Numbered from the stretch's first letter, positions 24,831 to 36,559 are shown. The stretch: DNA of 64,000 nt from Symsagittifera roscoffensis (GCF_963678635.1 NC_087062.1:81258751-81322750), one strand, 5' to 3'. Notes: generated by a model not told the origin, from the sequence alone. A program made the numbers and translations.

Positions 24831-25110
24831 TCCTAACACACAGGGCTACTCTGTAATTATGATATTACTGTTGTTTTTGTTTGGTAGATAAAATCATGAT
24901 ATCCATCGCAGATGGAACTACCCTTTACCTCAACTCCTAGCTTCTCATGTTCTGAAAGCGAATTGGATGTTATATTCTTTCACTGCAAAATATTCCGGGA
25001 AGCCACAAGTTGTTCAGAAGCAGTTTAAAGTTACTCTCCCATATGCCTCCTAGTTTTCTTCGAGAAGGTTTGCACTGTCTCCGTCAGCCTTTTCGGTTCA
25101 CACGATTTGT
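24831..25110 (-). mobile_element. LTR fragment in opposite orientation
   Basis: GTAGATAAAATCATGATATC, GCAGATGGAACTACCCTTTA and CTCAACTCCTAGCTTCTCAT here match the reverse complement of 37,080-37,390, which lies within the 3' LTR of the neighbouring plus-strand element. The related LTR at about 41,440-41,530 has the same words in this orientation. It is a piece of LTR inverted relative to the element that follows, directly beside the gap. Confidence 0.65.
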
Positions 25111-25189
25111 TCGGTAACAATTGTAGCTGCACAATCCTTAGAAATTGAAGCGTTGTCTTCTTGAGTTCTGTTAATTTTGATTTTGAATC

Positions 25190-25478
25190 GTTTTTTATTT
25201 TCGTCGTATAATTTCTGTCTGATTTTCACTAGCAAAAATGGTTATTGTGATTTTCGCGATGTTCAGTTTTGGCAATATTTCAAGCTCATGACGTGTATTT
25301 CTGAACGAGTTTTTCAACATTCTTGTCAGTCCAAACCGACTCTTCCCATCTCTTTCAGACTAGTAAATAAGACTGTTAATCGTCAAAATCAGCGTATAGT
25401 AAGAACTGCTCGAAAAACAATCATTGTTCACATGCCTTTTTCGAAATCATTCTTGTCGAACGGCACACAATCCACGGA
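25190..25478 (+). repeat. Remnant of the 5' LTR
   Basis: The segment matches 37,880-38,165; for example CATGTCAGTCCAAAGCGAC there corresponds to TTGTCAGTCCAAACCGAC here, followed by AGTAAATAAGAC, GTTAATC and TCTTGTCGAACGGCACA. Similarity ends abruptly at about 25,478, where pol coding sequence begins. No primer-binding site is left. Confidence 0.7.
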
Positions 25479-25935
25479 TAGCCCACAAGTGATGCGGATG
25501 CTGGGTGGATAGTTGGAGAGAGAAATCGACATCTACTCAGACAGGAACTCGAGCACAGGATCATAATTGTCAGAATTGGCAATCCACGCATTGCTAGTGG
25601 AGACTCGATCAAGAAACTTGGTCAAGGAAGTCAGGACCCTGACAGTGACCGCTACCTAGTACCCAGTGAAAGAGTCTTTGAAAGCGCAGCGGATGATCTG
25701 GAAACAATAGTGCTACCGAAAAGCTCGATGAGCTAGTTACCGCAGAAGGAAGCAGTCAGGACTGACCTTCAACTGTTCAGACAAGAGACAGGGCCATGGA
25801 GAAAGTTTGGTGCGTGAAGATGGAAGATGACGCACATCAGCCCGATAAGCTGAGTAGTCAATTGAGGTTCATGAAGACATACTTGAAGGAGAGATACAGA
25901 CTCTCGGACCTACTAAGAGCGCAAAAAATGACCGC
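25479..25935 (+). pseudogene. Pol linker between RNase H and integrase, broken
   Basis: Translated pieces correspond to the linker at 55.1-54.6 kb of the minus-strand element: a Met-rich short segment followed by LEREID, an Asp/Arg-rich stretch, and a segment with TPSDRAMEKVWCVKMED-like character near 25,790. Frameshifts and stops occur every few dozen codons. In intact relatives this is part of the Pol polyprotein without known enzymatic role. Confidence 0.55.
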
Positions 25936-27080
25936 ATGACGAGCAACTTGAAGAAGTGGATCGCGAATGGGGCACTAGATAAAGGTGATCTAGAAGAAGA
26001 CAATTATCGTATTCTGAGACATTTCTTTATGCAGAAGGAGGGAAGGTTATATCTGAACAAGGACGGGATCGTGAACTGTAAGAGGAGAGAGGAGGACAAA
26101 ATCCTGTGCAAATATAATGCGATAGTGTTGCCGCAACTCTATCAGACAGAACTTTTATTCAGGTCGCATGATCAAATGGGTCACCAGAGGATTGATAAAG
26201 TATACCAGAGGATCCTGAAATGCTTTGAATGGCCCGGGATGAAGAAGGCATGTGAGAAGTGGGTAACAGCATGTCTGTCATTTCAACAAGTGAAGGATCC
26301 AAGGAAATTGCGATTTCAATTGCAGTCGATTGAGTCATCTGAATTCAACGATGTGGTACAGATTGACCACCAGAAGATATGTATGACAGACAGTGGCTAC
26401 GGTCTTGGTGATGATCTATCACTTCACGAAATATGCAGAGGCCGTGCCCTGCATAACTGCCTCAGCAGAAGAGACATGCGACGTTTTCAAGTGCTCAAGC
26501 TGCTTCTACGACGCATCTACCCCAAACGAACGGCTTAGTGGAGAGGCAAAATCGGACTCTGGTGCCGTTGTTGAGGGTATATTGTTCCACATACATGACT
26601 GATTGGGACAGATAACTTCCACAAGTGATGGGAGCTTATAACAGCACGCAACACTTCACCACGGAAATTAGTCCACACATGATGTTGACTGGACACGAAA
26701 AGTCTTTTTCTTTGACTTTCTTTTACCCAGAGTATGAAGGAAAGAAAACATCACCACAGGTTTATGTAAGGGATGTGATTAGGCGTCAACAAGAACTGAA
26801 CGACTTGTGCAGACAAAATACTCAGTAAGCACAGGCAAGGCAGATGAAAAAAATTAATAAGAAGGCAGCTGGTGCAAAAACTTACTCAGTAGGAGACTAC
26901 GTATGAGTATTTCAAAACGTTATACCACCGAAAGGAACCAAGAAGCTCCTTATGAAGTGGAAGGGACCGTTCATGATATCGGAGGTGCACCAGGAGGGAC
27001 GTTTTTACAGACTTAGTACCGACTGAGCTGCCCACTTTGAGAACATTAAGCCACACAACCCATCCACAGAAGACTGGTCC
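25936..27080 (+). pseudogene. Integrase, inactivated
   Basis: The first 200 codons are open and align with the minus-strand integrase. The zinc-binding HHCC motif keeps HDQMGH and the first Cys, but the second Cys is Phe (CLSF instead of CLSC). The first catalytic Asp (QIDHQ) is present. A frameshift follows near 26,390. Then the segment carrying the second catalytic Asp is deleted, so TCDVF runs almost directly into the region before the catalytic Glu, which is also out of frame. The C-terminal GPF region (KWKGPF type, near 26,960) survives with stops. The enzyme cannot work. Confidence 0.8.
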
Positions 27081-28340
27081 ATAACTGAAGACATGGAGGA
27101 GGGCTACTATCTGACGATGGATCCTGCCTGCGAGGTCAATGAAAAAGGCACTAGGGAAAAGAATGACGGGAATGAAGCCCTAGAAGAAGGAACAAGTCCA
27201 CCACTGGACCTGGATCCCAATGAAATAATTGATGCAGATGAAGAAACCTTACCCTATGCAGAAGAGGACTGGCGAGACCCCAAACAGATGGAGGTCCCCA
27301 AAAATATGGAACCAGAGCTTCCGTTTACGATACAGACGCAACAGAAAGACAGGATAAGACTCACGAAGAAATACAACCCTTACGGAGATGACTTCGTAGT
27401 GGACAGGATAGACCTGAAGAAAATAGTGGAAGAATTAGTGGGTCTAGAGGAAATACCAGCGTCACAGGACATAGACATAGCCGATGACCAAGACGAGGAG
27501 TGGCTAGATGACCGGTTTAAACCCGAGGTACAATTCGATGACGAGCAACAGCAATCGTACGAACAAGAGTTGACGAACCTGCGCGACTTGGAGGGGCTGA
27601 ACGAAATTACATCGGACCCAAAGGAGATCAGCGTCACGATTCAGGACCTAGACCGTGAGAGCATGAAATACAGGAAAAACAACAGGGATAATCCTTCCTG
27701 GGCTGCCCAGGAAGGGCAATAGTTCATTCCGGCGTCCAACCTCAATTTAATATCCAGTATGCGATTGCCGGGGATGACGATGGATAGTTTTGTCCGGGGA
27801 GTGGGGGTAGGATTTTTCCACACTGAAAATTTTTTAAGAAAACAATTAAAAACAGCAACAGAAACAGGTGACCTAGAAGCAGAATCAGGCTAGGATCCTA
27901 AGGAAACCGACATAGGTAGAGTAGTAGAGTCGTATTTTATTTTAGCAAATGAATACTCAAGTAGCATAATACTAACAGATAGCGATTTTATACTTACAAA
28001 TAGGACATTTGCGATAGCGATCACAGCGGATATGAGTTTTAGGACAGTGTTAGTAGCGGATTTTAAGAATATATTTTAGAGAATATAAAAATATAGAACT
28101 TCGGTGGAAACAAAGACCAGGAATAGGAGGTGTAGCAGCCTTGCCTCCGGCAGCTTCGCAAATGCCAGGAAAGTATCTATGCTTCTTGGTGACGAGCGCG
28201 ACGGAGAAACAGCATGTGGAGCCTGAAGACTTGGTCTTGTCCTTGACGAGACTGAGAGACATGCTTGTGGAGAGGAGTCGAATGAGGTGTGATAGCTTAT
28301 GTATTGTGTTATTAGGACCTTCGGTATGGAAGGATCAGTG
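27081..28340 (+). pseudogene. Integrase tail plus macro-like domain, broken
   Basis: A 209-codon open stretch (27,093-27,722) is acidic and matches the tail behind integrase on the minus strand (shared DETLPYAEEDW, EQELTNLR and DPKE words). After a stop, the next part keeps SFVRGVGVG, TDSDFILT, ITADMSF, a WKQRPGIGG loop, PGKYLCFLVT and LTRLRD. These match the macro-like domain at 52,922-52,014. The last third of that domain is lost after about 28,270. Conservation of the core in two diverged copies argues that the domain was once under selection. Confidence 0.65.
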
Positions 28341-28676
28341 ACCACGATTGACCGAACGATAATTTTAGGAACAGACCCAAAGTTTGGACTGTCCATTCTT
28401 AGGTCGAATTCCAAAGTTTCAGCAATGAACTGATTCTAATACAATTCAAGATCAAATTTTTGAACATAAATCAGAGTGACCTAGATTTACATCGAACTCA
28501 AGTATGCGACATAAGTATGCGACCCAAGTCTGAGACATAAATTAATATGAAAATAAATCTGGAATAATGTTGACAAATGTGATACTCTTGACCTCTTTTC
28601 TAGATCCTGATTGATCGTTTAATTATTCATCAGATTTCAATTGCACAACCTGATAATCAAACCGAATCAAGCTAAA
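28341..28676 (+). other. Spacer between the two coding blocks
   Basis: AT-rich sequence without a long frame, the counterpart of 51,628-52,013 on the minus strand. It holds a short repeat of AAGTATGCGAC at about 28,499-28,520 and ends in the splice-acceptor-like site. Confidence 0.6.
28589..28603 (+). promoter_or_regulatory. Splice-acceptor-like site before the second block
   Basis: A pyrimidine tract ending in TAG (GACCTCTTTTCTAG) is followed by ATCCTGATTGATC. The minus-strand element has a pyrimidine tract ending in TTTTTTAG followed by ATCTTGATTGATC at the same place, 70-90 bases before the first ATG of the second block. The position and conservation fit a 3' splice site for a subgenomic mRNA. 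Confidence 0.5.
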
Positions 28677-29640
28677 TGGACAACTTCGACTTGAATGAAC
28701 TGATGGACCTAGCGGAGGTTTATGTAGGACCGGTGAAGGATGCGATCTATCGTCGGTTAATGGATCGAGACTTCGCTCTGGAGGACCCAGAAGTAGCCAT
28801 GTAGCTGGTCGCCTCTTTAAATATCTTAAGGCACGACAACCGTGGGGACCGCCCCACGGAAGTTATATTGATGGCCCCATATGGTTAACAGGGAGTACTT
28901 ACCGCGCAAACATGAAGTGAATTGGCAAATGAGCCTGGATTGGGAAGTTCTAGGATCTACCAACCAGGTGAGAGCCTCTCCCGACCAAGTCTAGGCCTGG
29001 ACTGAGAAGGATGCATCAAGAAACGAATAGCGGGGCAGCCTCGCCTGGTTCACAACTGAGAGCAACTGTGCCACCGCAGCGAGCGAGAGTAGAAGAGGAA
29101 GTCCAGACGAACGAGACGATGCAAGATCTAAATGAAGCCAAGAAAGAACTGGAACGAGTGACAAAAACCTTGCTCAGTGTTGAAAAAGACAGAGACATGT
29201 GGAAGAGACTGCAATAAGAAGCAGGGCGAGGAGATAGAACGCTTGAGGCGAGAATATAACGAGCGATTGGAGCGGCTGGCATTAACGACAGCAGTGGAAA
29301 CAACGATACCCGCTAGGGATATTCCTCGTGGGCAGTCCCCGGTGGGTTTTCTAACGCCTCACGAATTAAGCCAAACAACAGAGGTGCAAATTTCGATAGC
29401 AGCCGGTAAAGTAACAACCCTGGACACGAGTGACACTCTAGGTGATCCAGTCGTAGAGCAAACAGTGCAAAGGTTGATAGAAACTGCTGGACGACTTGTA
29501 GCCAGAGGGAATACACCAAGTTCGGGGGTGATTGCACCCTATGGAACGATCGATAACACAGGCAGAGTGGAGCTCTCCACAGAAACGAAGAAAAAAACGG
29601 GGGCTGTGGCTTCAACGAAACCAACAGAGACCTGAAGAGA
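28677..29640 (+). pseudogene. N-terminal part of the second coding block, broken
   Basis: An ATG at 28,677 opens a frame (MDNFDLNELMDL...) that matches the start at 51,534 on the minus strand, including RLMDRDF and RPTEVILM. Several stops follow. A coiled-coil-like segment around 29,090-29,215 (VQTNETMQDLNEAKKELE) corresponds to IQTSETMETLEKKE in the other copy. The rest (29,177-29,635) is Thr/Val-rich and poorly conserved. Confidence 0.6.
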
Positions 29641-29749
29641 TCCTGACAGGAAGACAAGGTAAATGCTTATGAAAAAAGTATCCGGAACTCCTGTGAAGTT
29701 GTTCTTAATCTGACTGTTCTTCTGCACGTCGTTTCAACCGATAGACGTG

Positions 29750-30951
29750 GAGCCCAGCAATGAACATGCAGCAACTGCCGCTCGGGACGTCACATTTGAT
29801 ATTTTGCGATAGTCTGGTGAGAGTTTTACAGAACTTAGGAACCTCATGGATCACTACGCTGATGGCCTTTGGAGGCGCGACTATCGCCTAATTATATCGG
29901 ATGGTGGAGTTGATGAACCCATGAAGAATACCAGACGTAATGATCCTGGGAGGCACGCATAATGTGTCCAGGAGCTCGGACGAGGAAGAAGCTCAATGGG
30001 AATCAATGATGGTATGCCTTTTTGCCACGATTTGGCAGGAGTTTCAGTTAGCGGTACTGGCCGTCTGCACCGTACCGATGAGCACGAGAACGCTATGTTC
30101 GATAGGAAGAAGGCACAATGAAAAGGTCATCACATGGAATAACATCGTGCGAAAACTGGCGAGTCGCAATGCTGGACGAATGATCCTGATGGATTTAGAA
30201 CATGAGCTAAGAGCTATGGAACAGGCCAGATTCACCACTGATGGAATACATTTTGACAGAATAGAGGGACAAGCCTCCCAGAAGCGATTTGACGAATTGG
30301 AAATCGAATTCTTTGATACAGGAGTGCTGAGAAGGGAAGAAACCACGATTAAACAGGCAATTTCGACCTTTGTGCCTCCTAATCTAGAGACACGTCTGGG
30401 ATCAATCCAAGCAGTACCCCAGGTGCCGCAGAGCTCCGGCGAGCCGGGGCGGAGGGCGGGCGTATCAGACCGACTGGCGAAGCGCCAGTAAGGGGGACCA
30501 TTCATCCGCGACGGAGATTAGGACTTGTCAACCCAACAGTGGACACGACCTCAGGCACCTCGAGATCGGAAATGACGAGTACGACAGAGAGGACCGACGT
30601 TCAGGCAGAAGTTCTCTGATGTGGTCGAGACCCAAACCTTCCCCCTGGCATGTCTATAAACAAAACCTGATGAAGTTGAGCCATCAAACGGTGACGTTTG
30701 CAGCCGATACGATGAGGAAGCTGAATGAGGCGAAGCTCCATTTGAACGAACTATACTCGATTGTGGGAGTGGACTGGTTGATTGCAGCCGGAATTAACTT
30801 TAGCTCCACAACGGCCTTAAGATTCGCTGACCTTGAGGGACTGTTCTCAAATAACACCTTGGGTCCAGTGAATGCCAGACCTCTGCAGGACGTAAGAACG
30901 AACCATGGCGAAGGAAATCGAGAAGAAAGGCCAGGGATTTCTGACGACTAG
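29750..30951 (+). pseudogene. SGNH hydrolase domain, broken
   Basis: Pieces align with the intact domain at 51.3-49.2 kb. Block I is CDSLV (GDSLV in the other copy), block II is a GGAT element, block III is altered to GGTHN (GTND in the other copy), and block V is TTDGIHFD, with catalytic Asp and His kept. Frame changes separate blocks I-II (about 29,780-29,900) from the long frame 29,940-30,491. After a further break, 30,619-30,951 matches the segment before the second SGNH-like domain. Activity is not expected. Confidence 0.7.
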
Positions 30952-31085
30952 AGCACCAATAGGACAACATGTAAAGATATTTAAGCAAAAGCGAGCGCCT
31001 CCATCTCACGTGAAAGAATGGGCTTATCCGAAACAAAGTAGCCCAAGAAGGTGATGTCGAGAGATATGGCGAGCTGGAATTTCGG

Positions 31086-31925
31086 GTGGACGAGACCATC
31101 TTCGCAGCGTACGACAAGGTGGAGATGAGGAAGGCCAAGATATTAGTAGTTGCAAGCTCGGACTTTGTGCATACTTTCAAGTCCTTGTTTTGGCCTGACG
31201 TGATAATGCTAGCGTCAACCGACCTAGACTTGACGCAGTCTGTATCAATGGCTATCGGGGTCCAACGACAAAGGGAAATGAAGCCGATAACAATAGTGTT
31301 CGCCGGCATAAACGATCTCTTGAATAGTAAGGGTTTCCTGAGCAGACTCAGAGAGCCTACAACGGCGGAAGATGCAGTGGAACCAGCAATAAAAGATATT
31401 CTAGAATCCATGGGCGAGATAATGGACGTGTTAAAAGAAGGAGCATTTACAAAAATAACACCAAAAGCGGTATTTGCGTTGTCTCCGGGATATGCACATC
31501 TCCCCGATGAATTGAAATTCGTGTACGCAATGATGGCACAGCTCTCAGAAGGGAAATATGATGTGATCATATCTGATCCGAATCGCGAAGTGGAGGCAAG
31601 AAATCTGAGACCATTTAGGGCAGAATTACCTGCAGTATGGTCGGATGTCTCAAAGGCCATGAGAGGGTTCAAAGACCAATCGCTACACATGCTAGTACTG
31701 GATGAGGTGTTGGCGTGGGAACTGTCACATTTCAGCAGGCAGCTCAAATTAAAGCCAGGAATCAATGATGATTATCGAGTGATAGAGGCAACTCCAAAGA
31801 AGCGAAAGCTCACTTGGAAGCGATGGTTTTGTGACGAAACCGGAGGCCAACAAGTGGCTGCAATTGACTCGTCGAGTAGCAGCATTGGGCGCGAACGCTT
31901 TCGAGCAAGGCACAGCGATGATTAA
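31086..31925 (+). pseudogene. Second SGNH-like domain, longest surviving frame
   Basis: This 279-codon frame matches 49,471-48,233 on the minus strand along its length: VVASSDFVHTFKSLFWPDVI near the start, FAGINDLLNSKGFLSRL in the middle, and FALSPGYAHLP, ISDPNREVE and LDEVLAWELS further on. The pattern of strand-ending ASSD and GIND resembles blocks I and III of SGNH hydrolases, but the GDS serine context is altered in both copies and no DxxH block is visible. A frameshift near 31,835 detaches the next domain (31,831-32,025). Confidence 0.55.
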
Positions 31926-31929
31926 GAAG

Positions 31930-32756
31930 ATGCACGCCTACCTGGTTGAAGAGTTGAACATATTAGAGAATGCGGAAAAAAAGTCAGCCGAATTCGTGAA
32001 CAGGATGTGCCAAGGAACACTTTAAACTTTCTGGACGCAAAATCTGTGGGGAGAAAAAGGCTACGATAGGACCGACAGCATGTTAAAAGGGTTAGGAGCA
32101 GATTGGACCGCGTCCTTACTGGCGAAAGTCTACCCCGCACTCGATACCTGATAAGAGAGTTCCTTAAAGCGGTTACAGAGTTATCGATAGTAGTGATCCT
32201 AGCATTGTTCGTGACGTTCGGAGCAGAGCATTTCGTGAAAAGACCGGTGGCACTGCTCACCGAGGGATTACAGAACCTACGGCTGGACGGACTCCTGACG
32301 CTAATTGCGATCACACACGGGAACTTGGGAGGGCTGATGAATTTGACCCGTCACCCCGAGCAAATGACAGGAAACGTGAAAAAATTAGATATGAAGAAAT
32401 CCATGGACTCATGGACCAAAGTAAGTGACCTGAGACACGTTCTGATTCAGTATCTCTTGCCGCAGAATCGCTTTGGAGAAGACAAAACGATTGAAAAAGA
32501 AAAAGATGTGAGACGTCATGCAGGAGGCATGCCACTATTGACTGACTTGAGCCTAGCTATGAGGACCCATCCCTTAGCGCTAATCAGAGGAACAACGGAA
32601 TTTGTGACAGTGATATATGGTCCTGCGGTAACGTTTGCGATCCCTGACGTTAACGTGGAAGCGTATAGAAGGTCGGTGCTGCCCCTGAATCTCAATTCAG
32701 CAGTGGACGGGAGCGCACTCAATTGGTGCGAACAGAACGTGAGTTACGTGAGATGA
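31930..32756 (+). pseudogene. Unknown conserved domain of the second block
   Basis: The frame 32,103-32,756 (217 codons) and the short one before it (to 32,025) match 48,338-47,120 on the minus strand. Shared features are a hydrophobic helix (LSIVVILALFVTFG here, LSIGLILALYVTFG there), LDGLLTLIA, a PEQ element, QYLL.QNR and FVTV.YGP followed by a FPDV-type strand. I do not recognise the fold. Conservation of these words despite strong overall divergence indicates a real protein domain. Confidence 0.55.
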
Positions 32757-32838
32757 TGAGTTAGGATTTCCTGTTCGAGAAGATATCAGAGCCACAGATG
32801 ACAGCAAAAAAAACTTTGATGACAATTTCCGTGACTGG

Positions 32839-33392
32839 ATGGGTGAAGTGGAGAGAGGGCACATTGAGGTGTTCTCAAAACTGTGGAATTTGAGGCCCTA
32901 CGATAAAACGAATGGCGAGGTAACAAGAATTTCTCGTTTAATGGCCTCGTATCACAACGTGAAAGAAGAGACGAAAGACTGGAGCGATTACAAGAAGCTG
33001 CCTGAAGATATACCCGAATTACCTTGATCATAAGGATGTTGCTCGGAGCAGACTCCGTAGTACAAACTCCTAGACTGCGAGCCTCTGACACAAATGAGAG
33101 GAGGATGGCCGAGTTCTCAGAGACGATGGACTCTTGTTTCGTGGGCAGAAACGCTGCTGTAATGCAAAACACACAGTTTGCATACACGGATGAGTCGACG
33201 AGGAGACAAATGACTAATGCGGCCAATCCGAAGCCTGGAAGATTTGAGGAAGAACGGGCGAAATTGGACCTGGCGCCAAAGATCATGAGATACCTGCAAG
33301 AAGCCGCGCTAATTGTAATGAGTGTGAAACCGGAGATGGCAATAAGCGGAGAAACTCTTGACGAGGACTGCACTAGCACCCTTCGGCTGTAA
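32839..33392 (+). pseudogene. Unknown domain of the second block, two frames
   Basis: The first frame (32,839-33,027) holds KLWNLRPYDKTNG, matching KLWNLRPVVKDTG in the other copy. A frameshift at about 33,025 leads into 33,024-33,392, which begins IIRMLLGADSVV and has an ASDTNERRMAEFSETMD segment matching IRRMMLGVTSPV and PDAEKRMLKWSEGME. Function is unknown. Confidence 0.5.
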
Positions 33393-33689
33393 AGAAATCA
33401 AGATAAAGCACGGAGAAGAAGATGAAGACAAGTCAGCTGGCAGGCTAGTCGTACCAAAGTTTCCAGATGGAACGAGGAGTGAAGAGCGAGGCCCTTCGAG
33501 TTCAGGGAAAAACCAATAAGGAAGGAGAGGACCGTCGATAGGAAGAAACCATGCAGCAAGATCCCGATCAGACTAGAAAAGATGACGATAAAGCTTCGAC
33601 GGGTGGAATGATTTCAATTGGATGTTAGAAGGGACGTCCGAGCCAGCAGAAGATGAAAACTCCACGCTGAAACCTCCGTCAGCCTTCAT

Positions 33690-34286
33690 TTGCCGGACAC
33701 TAGCTCTCCTGGTAAGTTTAAAACTACCAAGACGAAACTTTTAATGGAGTCCCCGAGGAGAGGCAGAATAGAAGGCACTGCCCGAATACCTTTCTTGGGG
33801 ACATTGCCAGAAGAAGAGTGGGAAGTCCACCACAGAGACCATGAAAGTAGAACAGGGTGTAACATGGACAGAGTTGCCTTCATGGAAGGGGTCTGTACAG
33901 TAGTTCAGTGCTACGGGACCCAGTCAATACTGAAAACAGGTCTCAACAGACCATTGATACGACATATCCTTGATAAGTTGGATGAATGTGAAGGGAGATT
34001 GAGCGAGTTATCAATCGTTACGAGCACTGACGAAAGTGAAGTTAATTTTCCCATAAAGCCGGCGCAGCAAGAAGGCAGCAAAGAAGTAGTTTACGTGTCA
34101 AGAACACGAAAAGGAACGATACGATCGAAAATGGTGATTGATAAAATCAATGACATGAAAAAGAAATTTGGCAGCAAAGTGACATTGAGAAAAATTGGGA
34201 AGGCAAAAGTAGACTCTGAGATCTCAGTAAAAGCTCTCAACTCAGCCAAGCGAAAGCGTGTCGCAGAAGTCATTGATTTGGGTTAG
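33690..34286 (+). pseudogene. Unknown domain with a basic tail
   Basis: This 198-codon frame matches 46,290-45,752 on the minus strand. FLGTLPEEEW, CYGTQSILKTGLNRPLIRHI and a Lys/Arg-rich C-terminus (RTRKGTIRSK, SAKRKRVAEV) have counterparts there (RYGTQSIMKVGLNQPIMREV). The basic tail could bind nucleic acid, but this is a guess from composition. Confidence 0.5.
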
Positions 34287-35150
34287 GCGATGATCGATTG
34301 CCTGGCACAGATAGAAAAATGACCGATGTAACAATGGTGCCACCCATCCTCATGGCAGAACTAAGCCAGCCAGTTATAAGACCAAGAGGAGGGAGCGCAC
34401 TTTGACTGCAGCGAAATAAGAGATTGAGATACTTAGCCAGTGTGGACAAAGTACCCTGCGGGATTTCAGACCATCTTACATGAACCATGGAAAGGGAAGC
34501 GTGGTAGGACAGCTGATCCCCGTAGAACATAACCGATTGACAGTATCGAAAACCGTCTCAATCGACGAACCCGCTGGTGGTTATATGGAGATGGTGGAGT
34601 ACAGAAACTCGGCTAGAGGACACCTAATTGCTCTAGGAAACAAAGGTGCCTTGGAAAATTATGTGGAGGAGATGATACAAGGCACGACGATGAAACAGAA
34701 GGCGTACCGAATGTTGGTCTCCTCTTAGATGCACGCGAAAATGATAGATCAGTCGGTGAGATTACCATGAAGAGCGGTGGTGTTACGACACTTTGAAGAC
34801 GAAATGAGAACCACGCCGAAAATACACGCTCTGATAGCGATAACTTACGTGAGGACGGAGCTGCAACTCATGTTCGCTTGGTGCATGACTGGGTCGACGA
34901 GGGAAGAATATGACTCAGAAGAAAGGAAGAGATCAAAAGAAGAGAAGGTGCTCTTGATGAAGAGTGTGCGAGACATTATGACCCAGGAAGGGGCGGCAGT
35001 GGCGTGTACGAAACGGGGAGACGCTCTCTGTTTCGTCAGATTCATGTTAGAACAAATATCGGTGCCAGCATTGAATACTTGTGCCAAGATGCTGAGAGAA
35101 GACAATGATCGAGCGAAAACCTTGCTCTTACAAGCGCTTTCAAACATACA
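34249..35150 (+). repeat. First copy of a ~0.9 kb direct duplication
   Basis: This stretch, from GCGAAAGCGTGTCG to the TTACAAGCGCTTTCAA word, is repeated at 35,645-36,540 with only scattered differences (about 98 percent identical by eye). It carries the sequence between the basic domain and the start of the last domain of the element. Confidence 0.9.
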
Positions 35151-35497
35151 TCAAAGTAAACCGATGCGAGTAAATATGAAGGAGCCGGTAGAGTTGGAAC
35201 CGATGAAAAAAGTTGATAAAATACGAAGATTCTCGAATAAGGAGCTGAGACTTACAAAAGAATCAAGCGTCAGAATGGCCACCGACGTGTTGCAAGTCAC
35301 TGAAACTGAAAGTGCGAGTCAATATTGCAGGAGGAGGAGATGGAACAATGACAGAGAGCCGGAAATCAAGATGCAAAAAGGAGAAGGATAAGATGAGTTT
35401 AGAAGTTTTAGAACTTCTAAACGACGAAAAACCAGAAGAAGTGAACAAAGAAGTGAGCAAAGAAGTGAACAAAGAAGTAACAAAGGAGAAGATGTAA
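34450..35497 (+). pseudogene. Start of the last domain of the second block, broken
   Basis: Frames 34,480-34,728 and 34,777-35,391 match 45,750-44,850 on the minus strand. Shared words include LQLMFAWCMTG, DALCFVRFMLEQ, a KMLREDN segment and RRFSNKELRLTKE; their counterparts are VQLAWCLMG, DALCFVRFMVDR and RRYSNKEMKVNRE. The roughly 600 remaining residues of the 787-residue frame in the other copy have no counterpart here, so this copy is 3'-truncated. A Lys/Glu-rich simple repeat (VNKEVSKEVNKEV) follows at 35,430-35,495. Confidence 0.6.
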
Positions 35498-35644
35498 AAA
35501 CTCAGAATTGTTTTGTCTGAGAAAAACTCGAATGAGAAACTAAGCAACTGAGCTTGCAATTGAAACTGAATGAAAAAAAACATTTAGTTGATTTTTGAAG
35601 TTAAGAATTTGATGCAGTTATGAATTTGCATTGTAATTTTAGTT

Positions 35645-36540
35645 AAGCGAAAGCGTGTCGAAGAAGTCATTGATATGGGTTAGGCGATGACCGATTGCCT
35701 GGCACAGATAGAAAAATGACCGATGTAACAATGGTGCCACCCATCCTCATGGCAGAACTAAGCCAGCCAGTTATAAGACCAAGAGGAGGGAGCGCACTTT
35801 GACTGCAGCGAAATTAGAGATGGAGATACTTAGCCAGTGTGGACAAAGTACCCTGCGAGATTTCAGACCATCTTACATGAACCATGGAAAGGGAAGCGTG
35901 GTAGGACAGCTGATCCCCGTAGAACATAACCGATTGACAGTATCGAAAACCGTCTCAATCGACGAACCCGCTGGTGGTTATATGGAGATGGTGGAGTGCA
36001 GAAACTCGGCTAGAGGACACCTAATTGCTCTAGGAAACAAAGGTGCCTTGGAAAATTATGTGGAGGAGATGATACAAGGCACGACGATGAAACAGAAGGC
36101 GTACCGAATGTTGGTCTCCTCTTAGATGCACGCGAAAATGATAGATCAGTCGGTGAGATTACCATGAAGAGCGGTGGTGTTACGACACTTTGAAGACGAA
36201 ATGAGAACCACGCCGAAAATACACGCTCTGATAGCGATAACTTACGTGAGGACGGAGCTGCAACTCATGTTCGCTTGGTGCATGACTGGGTTGACGAAGG
36301 AAGAATATGACTCAGAAGAAAGGAAGAGATCAAAAGAAGAGAAGGTGCTCTTGATGAAGAGTGTGCGAGACCCAATGACCCAGGAAGGGGCGGCAGTGGC
36401 GTGTACGAAACGGAGAGACGCTCTCTGTTTCGTCAGATTCATGTTAGAACAAACATCGGTGCCAGCATTGAATACTTGTGCCAAAATGCTGAGAGAAGGC
36501 AATGATCGAGCGAAAACCTTGCTCTTACAAGCGCTTTCAA
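35645..36540 (+). repeat. Second copy of the ~0.9 kb duplication, with truncated frames
   Basis: It is nearly identical to 34,249-35,150. Frames 35,799-36,125 and 36,174-36,566 repeat the domain start and then run out at about 36,545, where LTR-related sequence begins. The high identity between copies, compared with the decay of the element as a whole, dates the duplication after the element was already dead. Confidence 0.9.
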
Positions 36541-36559
36541 TCTTTTTATCTTCAGTTAT

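Noticed and set aside
24412-24891. Frames of 159 and 98 codons through the gap
   Set aside because: Open only because they cross 200 N.
30800-31765. 321-codon frame on the minus strand
   Set aside because: It is antisense to the second SGNH-like domain, which is conserved in the minus-strand element; the antisense frame is Ser-rich and has no conserved counterpart.
32786-33379. 197-codon frame on the minus strand
   Set aside because: Antisense shadow of the conserved plus-strand domains at 32,839-33,392.
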